Source: Clostridia bacterium
Lineage (GTDB): Bacteria > Bacillota > Clostridia > Oscillospirales > Acutalibacteraceae
Assembly (NCBI GenBank): GCA_017435865.1
Contig: JAFSEF010000042.1
Location: 1-64,000, forward strand
Direction: 5' to 3'
Length of the DNA stretch: 64,000 nt
The first letter of the stretch is position 1, and every line of letters starts with the position of its first letter. Shown one piece after another: positions 15,001-19,999 of the stretch. The position numbers and the translations under genes are program-made. Under the pieces are notes generated by a model that saw only the letters and a program-made list of their open reading frames with translations, was not told the DNA's origin and did not search any database.

Positions 15001-18000
15001 ATAGGGTCTACGTCGGGATAGAAAACATAAAGGTAAGTAGCGCGGATGTAAGCAAAACGTCCGGTAGCCTTTGTGTAGTTATAACCGCAGAACAAGCACT
15101 GCAGCAGCGGAACGATGCCGCGGAAAACGTCACCGATAACGGTAAGGAAGGCATTGAAGCGTGCTTCTCTGTCTTCAATTTCATCAAGCCCCCAGGTAAA
15201 GCCCTGGTATTCAAGTTCTTTACCGGAGATGGAGCCGTCCTTGTTCAGGTCGATTGCAGACCAATCTGTACCTGCAGAATTCAGAACACTTCTGGCAGTT
15301 GCATACTTGGATGCCTGTGAGCTGTTGCCGAGAGAAGCAGCCAACTGGTTCGGGAACAGACCGAGACCGAGATCATTGAATACGGTAGAAAGAGCAATGG
15401 GTCTGTAGGAATCCGAAACGCCGCCGGGCAGCATGCTGTCGGTATAAATATACAGAGTACCTACAAAGTCAAGGTCACCGTCATGTACGTCAAGATTCAG
15501 GGGTTCTACTGCAAAGTCATGCAGAAGTCCCACAAGCAGGTTGCAAAGCATCGGGAACAAGAGACCAACGATGGTGTTGACCATGCTGTCGGAGAAAACA
15601 AGTTCACCGAGCAGATCCTTGAGCCATTCGGTCAGATTGGCTGCATCTGCATCGGGAGCAATAAGGTCAATAAAGTCAGAAGAGGTGAGGAATCTGTCGA
15701 GTTTAGCAATGGTATCTTCCACGCGATCAACGGACAGAACATAGTCGTCCTCTTCACGTGCAGAGAGAGCATCGCTGAAATTGGAGCCTTCACGGGCAAG
15801 GTCAGCATAACCCTGTGCATGACGGATTACATAGTAACCGTCGCCGCCGTCGCCATCGCCGTCACCGTCGTCGTATTCAGTCGGGTTCTTCAGTTCGTCG
15901 ATGAGTTTTGCATTGAAGGTGTCAAACAGGTTCTTACAATCGTCAATGTATTCATACATTGTTTTCAGATTGTTCTTGCGTTCGGTGGAGAATGCGCCTG
16001 CCTTGTTTGTATCTTCTTCGTAGCCTTCATAGTCTGCATCTGCCCATGCTACATAGCTGTTGGAGCTACGCACATAGACATTGTTACCGGTCAACCAATA
16101 ATAGAGAGCATGGTCCATGGTGTTGATGCCGGCATTGACAAGAGAAGAATTACGCAGGTTGACAGAACCCGAACCGGAAACGGTCAGAGTGCCGTTGAGC
16201 TTGGTGATATCATCACCGGGCTTGACAACCGTGCCGCCGATCGTAACGGTGTAATTCGCATCGGTAAGAAGCTTAATCAGCTTCTGAGCCACGAGCATGT
16301 AAGCTGCGTCCTTGATATTCTGAACGGTAACATCAATAACAGCAGTGTCATAGTTGCCGAAGATCTGATTGATTTCGGTAGAAGTCAGCGCTTCGAATGT
16401 TTCGTTGGTGCCGTCACCGTCGATATCAGCAGAATAACCTGTGCCTGCCTTGCTCTTTGCGGTATCCCAATCACCTGCATAGGTAACAGCGGTGTTGTAG
16501 CTCGAAACGAGGTTGGCTGCATTGTAGGTCATCCAGCTTTCACTCTTGTGGAGTTCGTTCCAGTTGTAGGTTTGAGAAGCGAGGTAATCAACATGAACAC
16601 CACGGTAAGAGATTTCGTGATTCAATGCAGTAACAAATGCGGACAGATCTGCATAACCGTTGGGGAACAGAAGATTGAAAGCATCGGTTCCGTTGTAGCC
16701 TGCAATTGCACTGAGTTTTCCGCGCATCTGGGTAACACCGGCAGCAAGTTCTGCGTCGGTGGTATACTGCAGCTTATTGAATCTATAGCTTTCGTATTCG
16801 GCAAGACCGTTGGTGGTATCATCACCGTATTTGTAGGTTGCGCTGTCATAAATCGCAGCGTCACCATTTTCCATACGGAAGGTGAAGTACTCGTAGTTTG
16901 CATACAGCTCGTAGTAGTCTTTGTAGAGCTTGAGCTCTTTCATGCGGGCTTCAACTTCTGCCGCATAGTCAAGACCGTACTGTGCTTCGAAAGCAGCAAT
17001 GATTTCAGCCTTGTTGGAAAGACCGTTGAGGGTGTTGACATATGTAGTACCCTGGTTGTAAACTGCAACGACTCTGTCGTACTCAGCCTTCAGGGTTGCA
17101 CCGTCACGGGGCATGAAGTTGTCGATGAAGGATTCATCATAATCCGTTACCCACAGACCGTTGCCGTTATCAACAGCATTCATGAACCAGGATGCGATGT
17201 ACTTGTAGGAAGCAACATCCTTTGCAGCCTGCAGAACTCTGCGGAATTCTTCAGCGGACTGGTAAGCGTTTGCCTGCTTGCAATCGCCGTGTCTGTTAGC
17301 AGGATTGTAAGCAGAGAGAACTGCTTCGAGGGCATAGGAACCACCGGCACCGACAGCTGTTTCGGCAGGAGCGTTGACAGTGTCGTAGCCGTTCATGAGC
17401 GTATCAAGAACCGTGGCATCCAGGTTGTAAACATAGTTATTACCCTGTGCAAGCCAAGCTTTCCAATGCGTGTTGAAAGTGCCTGCGGTTACATAGTCAC
17501 CGTAAGCCTTGATCTTTGCAGCAGCACCGGAGGTATCAGCCGTCAGGTTCTGGGTAGCAGCAGACAGGTAGTACCATTCCCAAGCTGTGGTGGTACGGAC
17601 ATAGTGAACATCTGTACCGCTGTTGTTATTACAACCGTCTTCGGTTGTCCAGTTGCTGTTGTAGGTGCTGTCCGCATTGGTCGTTGTGTAACCGACAGAG
17701 TTGGTGTAGGTGTACACAGCCTTCGTGTAAATGGTACCGATGTCCTCATAGTCCGTGAAGGAACTGATGTAAGAAGCAACGGATGCATTCAGAGTAACCG
17801 TCTTGGTTACAGCACTCAGACGACCGCTGTGGGTGATGGTCGGATTGGTATAACCGGTATTAATTGTATCCGTTGTACCCGAACCGACATTCTTTTTGTT
17901 GTTGACATTGTAGCCGCCGAGACCCGTACCGCTGGGATTCGTCAGGCGACGAACAGCTGCATTCTGCGTAAGACCACCGTACAGATTGTCAGTGTTATAA

Positions 18001-18323
18001 GAACTGTTCTGGCTGGTGTTCTTGTATGCATTCATAAATGCATACGCTTCGTTCGCAGCCGCGATGTCGGCAGCCGAGGCAGAACTCGTGGAATAGGCAT
18101 TGCTGCCTTCCGAGCCACCGCCGCTGATGAAGGCACTGACCGTGCCGCCACCGACCTGGTGTGCCTGTGCCAGCATGTTGTCGATCGAAGTTCTATCCGC
18201 TGCCGAGGCAGAGATAGACAGACCGAGCTTGGCTGCGATGTTCGGGGCACTCATCTGGAAACCGCTGAATGCCATGATGATCGCCAGGAACACGCAAAGA
18301 GTGTTTCTGAGAACTCGTTTCAT
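1..18323 (-). CDS. Giant secreted modular repeat protein, 3' end outside window
   Basis: Reads leftwards from ATG at 18321-18323 with no stop for 6,107 codons, so the C-terminus is missing. AAAGGAG lies 7 bases before the ATG. Residues 1-42 form a Sec signal peptide (basic MKRVLRN, hydrophobic CVFLAIIMAFSGF, then SASAA), so the product is exported. After a helical N-terminal region of about 1,000 residues come at least eight diverged modules of about 500-850 residues. Their markers are a WLLFG-like block, GADGYS-GL--LLEALG, LLPNLIYFINANGL, ADMLTILLS-LLE, AVLDEMLG and LNYLSY-NDWTED. YFINANGL-like sites lie near 14640, 12360, 10340, 7795, 6140, 4620, 2890 and 1150. The modules nearest the window start resemble each other most. 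It also has Asp-rich EF-hand-like loops and a CxxC pair. I recognise no catalytic domain; surface adhesin or cell-wall scaffold is inference. The gene body and reading frame are certain, the function is not. Confidence -1.
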   Translation of the reverse strand, partial: MKRVLRNTLCVFLAIIMAFSGFQMSAPNIAAKLGLSISASAADRTSIDNMLAQAHQVGGGTVSAFISGGGSEGSNAYSTSSASAADIAAANEAYAFMNAYKNTSQNSSYNTDNLYGGLTQNAAVRRLTNPSGTGLGGYNVNNKKNVGSGTTDTINTGYTNPTITHSGRLSAVTKTVTLNASVASYISSFTDYEDIGTIYTKAVYTYTNSVGYTTTNADSTYNSNWTTEDGCNNNSGTDVHYVRTTTAWEWYYLSAATQNLTADTSGAAAKIKAYGDYVTAGTFNTHWKAWLAQGNNYVYNLDATVLDTLMNGYDTVNAPAETAVGAGGSYALEAVLSAYNPANRHGDCKQANAYQSAEEFRRVLQAAKDVASYKYIASWFMNAVDNGNGLWVTDYDESFIDNFMPRDGATLKAEYDRVVAVYNQGTTYVNTLNGLSNKAEIIAAFEAQYGLDYAAEVEARMKELKLYKDYYELYANYEYFTFRMENGDAAIYDSATYKYGDDTTNGLAEYESYRFNKLQYTTDAELAAGVTQMRGKLSAIAGYNGTDAFNLLFPNGYADLSAFVTALNHEISYRGVHVDYLASQTYNWNELHKSESWMTYNAANLVSSYNTAVTYAGDWDTAKSKAGTGYSADIDGDGTNETFEALTSTEINQIFGNYDTAVIDVTVQNIKDAAYMLVAQKLIKLLTDANYTVTIGGTVVKPGDDITKLNGTLTVSGSGSVNLRNSSLVNAGINTMDHALYYWLTGNNVYVRSSNSYVAWADADYEGYEEDTNKAGAFSTERKNNLKTMYEYIDDCKNLFDTFNAKLIDELKNPTEYDDGDGDGDGGDGYYVIRHAQGYADLAREGSNFSDALSAREEDDYVLSVDRVEDTIAKLDRFLTSSDFIDLIAPDADAANLTEWLKDLLGELVFSDSMVNTIVGLLFPMLCNLLVGLLHDFAVEPLNLDVHDGDLDFVGTLYIYTDSMLPGGVSDSYRPIALSTVFNDLGLGLFPNQLAASLGNSSQASKYATARSVLNSAGTDWSAIDLNKDGSISGKELEYQGFTWGLDEIEDREARFNAFLTVIGDVFRGIVPLLQCLFCGYNYTKATGRFAYIRATYLYVFYPDVDPIFKGDLTLEAQPAGLCVDEAKITITGLDLYNNLWVWLFESLFYNDYTTSTSPYYVSGYNPTPAQPFSNNFGVSGGAATPAQFADCLFTPVYGLIDKLTAAPLQEVMKLLPNLMLFLTTDQINPLIQRLVINLSIDEAVGRFNVDDLNVTDGSYGIIGIGGLAEWALSQEWLVEWVLGMVFPIGFPINLGGMLDLEELLGAPLTDINGILKKFLPDLALPTIDMNTIATLGQLVTRNGSARTFVNPALQLQAGQFWAVQADIADVFYYLIEFVLNFASGGGLAALGLDLSSIKVDMIGLDVEKILTHMSPEDVIAALVELFNPNTTNSSSNGGDTAYAGRYTDGTSPYALNNWNWWYPTEDSVFFQSVEDISVVDFVYLNHENNWTLDKAEFFYNNSIGLVDAILGLLLTDETSKEYQDFYVVGEGSAANYLRNMIEKMFSSDGAWNVVELMAYTLGSLMSGLPEQVLGLLENNFGINVNSWFETYGYMFYGEYFAEDGYFQPFDAANGLPEGTTHLTRVNNEIIPHYECLYCSDTDVEDKDGRVVVTGIRDENGELKAGKKPLSGNFLEHYPQYVNSFSYPADPSTLRQYTCSNCGKRLIITYYATEIEVEEIVVPTQYISYEDVKTTDENGNEIVIGRNYLTYDGSWTTIDNIGDEEREVKFYIPSNTYYQAHAEKGNLLPASKWVDNFPRVEIVRHVIPDAQAEEAANIERAYNRFEYEVIFDGDTIDTYDRELFVSYTMYMMEDLAPLFNLLLLGEDAKLFEGAFTLVGFNVYDAIIIPLWELFEVCSPELQANAGQTDLKSAAEYLSYVRSQSSASDPTYNATYGYSNAGAVAGITFLTEQLFTWIDWLVTNDEHGKNMVQKVFDLLPNLFYGIQSNFISNLVLNLLHFAIVLVDTIRPIFDLDLNAILVNLLVDLLGNYDDALNKNLTDPDNAADYPNGLPTEPVLSEAPDQETNPSDYNYWLNNDYKKYTEDLKVWDAYKAAHSFGGEFYNANKDENEIKHSDIAFLDVEELTLTNILRILQVFFDFKFAPIQYALEGIAMTTTRGGEKYGIEAYNTKSTVSFTDVNANGLKDDTIVDAEGRSWTSTASAPVSTRLNFYGPDSVTLLMSILLDLLHIEENRTALDKLLFSDMDEINAEGLFTALDFLFTESVFEYKSPNWDYLMEGKMGDFDGDGDLEEWNDDTKRMEYIYDKNTDLTMYHSIYYLSYVTDWTYETADGIYDSFDAILNMVAGLIEIDGKKYDSIPALLEGLLSDMLFTDEMAGTIMDALTMVLNLLPSVVFQLVDSLINTTIAGDVESDEKSKDDQLGDDILKTNDNYGWYKYFDHIVTAIDDNGIRTYEYVVGSEYATTTTETNTDEETGEVTTEDVTTYNFGIDSAEDKEEAFFNFITDLLQPAAYLLSWIFIGADYRFFFTMGEGIKYDQTTYDVIFDTDGDLDGDGDNPNDFGDDSLILNGGMGYKYGLLPIFEAFGLHPLPVETFYTFDADGKTVTDIDCNAFLAHFVDILQELIDTLLAPTADDMFYMAEGDTTVNTIDWLIDKLPNLIYNANSGAFSAYINNIIVFITDFLDAINAVMDPEDQINISALVEGAIDLDLNNITLGAIFKVLESFTGLHINESLVKFLESLYVGEVQYFMSNNGSPAYRMACTSEEDQADVITILLSIIIEVLMDEGAYTQDIYKVQVSHDDKATWEDVNSTETYSSSEWTLSVADGVYTLTKPQLDEDGNVKVDEETGETLLDTVTIDSADYVGFNLVERVENYYVVSYDNSGTTEKISYNKNEWTLSNSANTITLTQIVEGDAEPEVVTFNYADYDGLAYTEVAVTYYDFTSTNTKVGIYDHEVDGNIVPDEFGQWSTGDWYQYVYVTTETIEYNNAAAIDKLIGAEEGKPGIVETVLGMLDTQFTDYKDVDWYYFEEDVKLIPDTGDAIDSDTKTEYVGVRDINYLTYGNDWTYDTAAYLAYGIEDLVSTILGMTGAEETEISELLGGLLTIYNGNSLESIRSLVAGLMESLDEVIFNLVDALLGVSISEWNDFRFASLDTIPVMVQDTNEDGTPKVDENGEPVMVEKLVEQKDENGDTVLGEDGKPVMVAETYNAFRYTYTTYVADGYAQNEDGSYVINDNGTPDDITDDWTEYKFVATEHVVEMSEEDVNNALVWDDEAKLYYFTATYHSDDEVDKKTGEVTPGSEETGVKYFFVRADDETTEDVAEDREDFVAGLSMLVGSISRVLGWLLFGQEYEFFVGHGNGYDDDPTNDNFYYDVYTSGGVDADGKEIWNATGTTLAGDAFVTVNGVEDMAYRLYGKEYVDGNTKYVVNADVLLTIHGGLGYSTGLVLLLEAIGCKNLHSVEYYTDEQSGTINIEQAVYDLLNSVFARLDEILADPINVVLDEVLPNLIYFINSNGLGAAVNNIAGFILNILAALEETGMLGDTKIDINSIITGLFEDMLVDPDYKFDIKNLKLKDIFALVEAITGMKINEVVGTKLDYFYLGHIEQYVSEGGEYITDEETGKTYFANYLAYRMVLDTQDGKPMVDAEGNLIPSEDRAALITIIISFLLDVLEYEKDGEYVNANALDSLLSFDAGTMAKIVDFITGKYAEAKKAPIDWFYFDKTVDLENLPADFDGNEIAVEYRADNTINYLNYPNWWSEGFADSLDQNLGNIINTVLEMTAKEGEEPQTLDDLLGGLLEGLLSAETAQSLFETLSGLLGGIDKSITDLLDVLLGIDLSVWEGIGFADMVTDAETGITAWNTSYDTYTATTTDEEGNVIFDEATKTTVELSVADTDVIIATDENGLDYFTYTVPYSILNEDGTITTNDKAVKYYIVDNYSTDDFATALSVVLSPAFPLLDWLLFGASYAFFHDNATGTKDLINLHGAHGYANGLVPILEALGVPAESLPDISNPAIEYKCEDIFDDVIAAVLDYVMSLLKTDADGTTPVDKVLAIIPNLIYFINANGLAASVQNLVGGLLGLLDAVNGMGIIEDDISLAGLLDMVLGEAGLPEGFSLFDENGNIVLDLMAVFTLVETFVGLEITDVFKKADGTLAPEKLDNFFLGKISAFTSSNGDLAFKMGYGTEDAQSRADMLTVIINMLLEVVAYTDAANNIDNAAVLDEMLGMEGLVSKIVKLLTGGVLNIEYSDINWNYMGGTITEKEINGEKVINSIDLTSLNRYITYLSYSNDWSEDLAEKLGNDLDNIIAAVMSLVTGEADANLIDMLLGEGFTLYKAEYIEAISVLLTELLFEIEPLWIDLVGNLLQADLEPKQVDKYTLYKLNAETGEWEETSEYVLDLGQALEFTPGAEFTETEDDVTVTYKYIKDAKQATVSKLGQYTAFEDGDKAGFVNALCEILAPLNPILSWLLFGEDIAFFTDNATGTQDLIKLPGANGYSEGFVYLFEALGCHAEGKDGLNTADTYLKADGTYDSVAALRDLLTAVANRIDEILADPIDQIIDLIPELLYFINANGLTVAITNALASVLALLEEVNKMDLGIDLDVKQIVNDLVNGLLSDEEPAEGEAIEGPFDIDNVNIGVVIAIVEGLLGLDLHTFLNDDDRDGYVETTDKMDGIELIAKFYVGSIVRYESGSGMPAFKMVFNADTDYASVRTEDRGDMLTILLSYLLEAATYKYTYTENGETKTFSNAAVLDEMLGTDGMVAMIVDLLMSLGVIDVTYLTVDWDYAGVTITEENKATEDAAGEYNVGDIKLNGRFLNYLSYNNDWTEEIADTLNEELPTIVDTVIGMVSDYDSLSALIGDSFTLYTAEYLDMIVGLTEQLYDIVNADLVELIDLMLDLDLSRLEGIRFIDEADLYVDGVATYNGTAVTVVPGTDLALDSFAYTLVEESYEIYKLNAETNEWDATGEFVVGEYTQAANGAEFADAEDANVKYVYKENVNTAYTFYIVDADDAETEKNEAKEDFITGIAYILGALKSLIAFLFFGDDIAFFNYHEYVDGEPVDIIRLAGADGYSKGLALLLEALGCTDPKNATATGMMPKARYLQADNTYDVDEFITDLATSLLDRVDEILANPVEEVFDLLPELLYFINANGLSVAVINLLGAVYGVLEYVDQAGIVDMSLDINVLVGGLLGIEGINIEQLDLMAVFQIVEQFVGLEITNVFNANKNGLDYNKIEQFYVGEIYAYDSASQEAAYKMRYTTDEGRGDMITILLSTVLEVLLYNGYQDVYTLETLAEDGTWSAVTEEVEGVATPVTVNGFMTKVLDGEIVYINGATAATAEAGAMRYVYKESVAINNVAVLEEMLGTEGMVQKIVNLLTQKGVVIDYLPVDWDYCGTLDATTGDITLIERDLNYLLYENDWQYETADAIMSGLDAIISTVLELSGSEYTSVADLIANSFTIYNADLLATIAEALQGLLSQLDEILVDLIDMILGVDLARFSGIGFIDYAKIYNADTNTYTFAGETVIPALDTESGLDAFTVTLEIYTVNAFDEATGTWVATEETVLYDEYYEYQGEDKDDKYTGTNEIETVKYFIIGGENETDARNDFVAGISYLLKSVASVFAWLLFDDEIAFFHDNATGTEDLLIINGADGYSKGLVLLLEALGCTDPDDPDATGMKTRAEYYNAETGKYDCEAFIDDLVMSLFNRVDEILADPINEVVALIPNLIYFINAEGLSVSVINTVQAVYSLLDAIKDLGVDLDINELISGLFTDETKEAPYVDIEHIDLLMVFGIVEYFTGLEITDIFEVTNEDGTKGSKIDTFRIGEIVKNTDSGSGVLTYFMQFSDAEDEADMLTILLSFLIEILLYGNNAAALDELLGLEDFSIVTVVELLKKAGLPIKYLDFVWNYMGGTATTDEDGNITAIALPTTAFKNYLSYNNDWTEDTAEGLIAGLPQILADVLHIIDDTVTIDPATASINDIMKALGVEFSLDFFTAENLNMIKKALQDLLVNIEDYMSIITAVDGFLGLDISAYETMADFAYEGSDTAKFVDGLWTIVAPIEGILDWLLFGESYEFFFQNQDIDGNGTIDDLIVLAGGNGYEEGLAYLLEAI

Positions 18324-18425
18324 AGTCATTTCTCCTTTTCTGACTTGAAATTGAAGATGGTCTGAAGGTAGAAAATGTCTGATTTTGGACATAATTATAC
18401 CTTTAGACACTATCATACGTTACTC

Positions 18426-18454
18426 ATTATACACGATGCGCGTCAAGTTTTCAA
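18426..18454 (-). promoter_or_regulatory. Promoter of the giant protein gene
   Basis: Read on the minus strand: TTGAAA (18449-18454), 17-bp spacer, TATAAT (18426-18431). The leader to the ATG at 18323 would be about 95 nt. A second TATAAT at 18394-18399 lacks a good -35. Confidence -1.
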
Positions 18455-18473
18455 GTTCTTTTCAGTAAAAAGA

Positions 18474-18504
18474 TTGCACAAATATAGTCCGTTGATTTGT
18501 GCAA
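18474..18504. promoter_or_regulatory. Inverted repeat, candidate operator
   Basis: Perfect 9-bp arms TTGCACAAA (18474-18482) and TTTGTGCAA (18496-18504) separated by 13 bp. It lies about 20 bp upstream of the giant gene's -35 and overlaps the -35 of a possible plus-strand promoter, so it could control either. The regulator is unknown. Confidence -1.
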
Positions 18505-18598
18505 GTATACAATGGGTTTATAATTAGCACCATGATGCTGCATTGCGGGCTTTTTTCAACCACAAGACTGCAAACAAGAGTTTTTTACATTTGTTTTC

Positions 18599-18623
18599 GT
18601 GTATATATTATATAATGTAATGT
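18599..18623. repeat. AT-rich direct repeat, copy 1
   Basis: GTGTATATATTATATAATGTAATGT; a 23-base version lacking one TA recurs at 21874-21896. The two flank the three-gene plus-strand membrane block. Confidence -1.
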
Positions 18624-18641
18624 TCATACCACGATAAATTC

Positions 18642-18670
18642 TTGACAATTTATTCTTTCTTTTATATAAT
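18642..18670 (+). promoter_or_regulatory. Consensus sigma-A promoter for the 18703 gene
   Basis: TTGACA (18642-18647), 17-bp spacer, TATAAT (18665-18670). It drives the small membrane protein and probably the Lgt-like gene behind it. Confidence -1.
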
Positions 18671-18702
18671 ATTCTTAATAGTAATTTGAGAAAGGATTTA
18701 TT

Positions 18703-19128
18703 ATGAGGAAAAAAACACCTTATCTGATCCTGTGGTACATTTCCTTTCTTTTTCTTGCCATAGCATTGCTGTTGTTCTGCATACTCATTGCCCTGCATTG
18801 GTCGCGCCTTGTGTACGGTTATTTTGCAGTCGGTTTTCTGACGGCTTTCGTGACATTGTTTCTGCTTTGCCGCAAACCGCTGCAATGTAACGACGGCTAC
18901 AGTCTTCCGCAGGCAATCGCGTATTACAGAGCCTGTGCCGCTGCCGGTTGTGATTTGAACACATTGCAGCAGAATGATGATATTTTATTGCAGCAGGCAA
19001 AAAAAGAAAACATGGATGCATATACCGTCCAACAACTGCAAAAATGCTTCAAAACCGGTGCAAAAGCGGTTCGGGAAATCCAAAATCCTCTGCTGCAGCT
19101 GATCTGGAAGCAGAAAAAAAGCAAGTAA
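18703..19128 (+). CDS. Small two-helix membrane protein, unknown
   Basis: The 141-residue product has two adjacent hydrophobic helices (about residues 7-28 and 34-54), then a cytoplasmic-looking soluble tail of about 85 residues rich in Gln, Lys and Cys with predicted helical character. AGAAAGGA precedes the ATG and a full consensus promoter sits upstream. It ends 24 bp before the Lgt-like gene, with no terminator between, so the two are probably co-transcribed. I do not recognise the family. A role connected with lipid or lipoprotein handling is only a guess from the neighbour. Confidence -1.
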   Translation: MRKKTPYLILWYISFLFLAIALLLFCILIALHWSRLVYGYFAVGFLTAFVTLFLLCRKPLQCNDGYSLPQAIAYYRACAAAGCDLNTLQQNDDILLQQAKKENMDAYTVQQLQKCFKTGAKAVREIQNPLLQLIWKQKKSK

Positions 19129-19152
19129 ATACAAAAAGAGAGAGGAATTTTT

Positions 19153-19896
19153 ATGTTATCTGAAATTATTTTTCCAAAAACATACACAATTTTCGGTTTT
19201 GAAATCGGTTATTATCTGACTTTCTTTGTTGTTGGTTTTTTGGGAATCTTTATTTTCAACACTTTTTACGGCAAAAAATTCAACATCAAACCTGCAAAGG
19301 GATTGCTGCTTTCAGTCTCATCGTATCTGCTGATCTTTGTATGGGCTTATATTCTGGCGTGGGTCGAAAGTCTGTTTTCCGATTGGGGACATCATAATGT
19401 CGTTCGCGTTTATATATGGATGCCCTTGCTGTTGTTCCTGCTTGCAAAGCCAATGAAGCTGAAATGGAAAGCCTGCGTAGACTTCATTGCACCGTCAACC
19501 TGTCTCGTTTTCGGTTTTGTAAAATTCGGATGTATGTTCCCCGGCTGCTGCTACGGCATTCCCTGTGATTGGGGTATTTATAGTCATCAGGCCGGCTACA
19601 ACTGCTTCCCCGTGCAATTCTGCGAAGCGGTAACAGCATTGATTCTTGCTGCAATTACTTTGATTATGAATAAAAAGAAGAATTACGTCGGTGATTCAAG
19701 AACCTATTTCATCATGCTCATTCCCTACGGTCTGACCCGTTTCGTCTGGGAATTCTTCAGAGGAAACGAAAAGCTGTTCCTGAACATTTCCTCCCTCGCG
19801 CTGCACGCATTGCTCATGTCCGTAGTCGGGGCGATCATGCTCGTTGTTTTGCATTATGCAGACAAGAAAAAGGAAAGCCAACTGCAGCCGCAATAA
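19153..19896 (+). CDS. Lgt-like integral membrane protein
   Basis: This 247-residue polytopic protein has about seven hydrophobic segments and the pattern KFGCMFPGCCYG followed by FPVQFCEA and YGLTRFVWEFFRG. That matches the divergent branch of the prolipoprotein diacylglyceryl transferase (Lgt) family found in Clostridia. True Lgt moves diacylglycerol from phosphatidylglycerol to a lipobox cysteine in the membrane. The classical G-R-x-x-N-F-x-N signature is not visible, so the substrate may differ and I give no gene symbol. A GGAATTTTT spacer precedes the ATG and a terminator follows. A paralogue lies on the other strand at 21901-22615, and a GT-C-like gene sits between them. Confidence -1.
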   Translation: MLSEIIFPKTYTIFGFEIGYYLTFFVVGFLGIFIFNTFYGKKFNIKPAKGLLLSVSSYLLIFVWAYILAWVESLFSDWGHHNVVRVYIWMPLLLFLLAKPMKLKWKACVDFIAPSTCLVFGFVKFGCMFPGCCYGIPCDWGIYSHQAGYNCFPVQFCEAVTALILAAITLIMNKKKNYVGDSRTYFIMLIPYGLTRFVWEFFRGNEKLFLNISSLALHALLMSVVGAIMLVVLHYADKKKESQLQPQ

Positions 19897-19905
19897 AAAC
19901 ACAAA

Positions 19906-19938
19906 AGCAATCCGCACATCGCGGGTTGCTTTTTTTTG
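19906..19938 (+). terminator. Rho-independent terminator after the Lgt-like gene
   Basis: Stem AGCAATCCGC (19906-19915) pairs with GCGGGTTGCT (19921-19930), followed by a run of T. Confidence -1.
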
Positions 19939-19948
19939 ATGCGGGGAA

Positions 19949-19977
19949 TTGACACGGAGATATTATATATATATAAT
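19949..19977 (+). promoter_or_regulatory. Consensus promoter for the GT-C-like gene
   Basis: TTGACA (19949-19954), 17-bp spacer, TATAAT (19972-19977), followed by AGGAAG 9 bases before the ATG at 20000. Confidence -1.
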
Positions 19978-19999
19978 GTAATATAGGAAGTGAAGTTGA

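Larger units (their letters stand above)
18324..18702. other. Divergent intergenic region of 379 bp
   Basis: This gene-free stretch separates the giant minus-strand gene from the plus-strand membrane block. It holds the giant gene's promoter, an inverted repeat at 18474-18504, a possible plus-strand promoter TTGTGC-N16-TATAAT at 18497-18524, an AT-rich 25-mer at 18599-18623 that recurs near 21874, and the consensus promoter of the 18703 gene. I see no small coding frame with a ribosome binding site in it. Confidence -1.

Noticed and set aside
1..18323. CRISPR array or tandem DNA repeat in the first 18 kb
   Set aside because: Recurring words are spaced 1.3-2.5 kb apart, diverged and in frame; they are protein modules, not short direct repeats with spacers.
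15483..18365. Plus-strand open frame of 960 codons
   Set aside because: Same antisense register effect over the N-terminal part of the giant gene; it even covers that gene's start and ribosome binding site.
18519..18570. Small RNA starting near 18530 with a GGGCTTTTTT end
   Set aside because: A TATAAT and a T-run exist, but no convincing GC-rich stem precedes the T-run, so I did not list an RNA gene.
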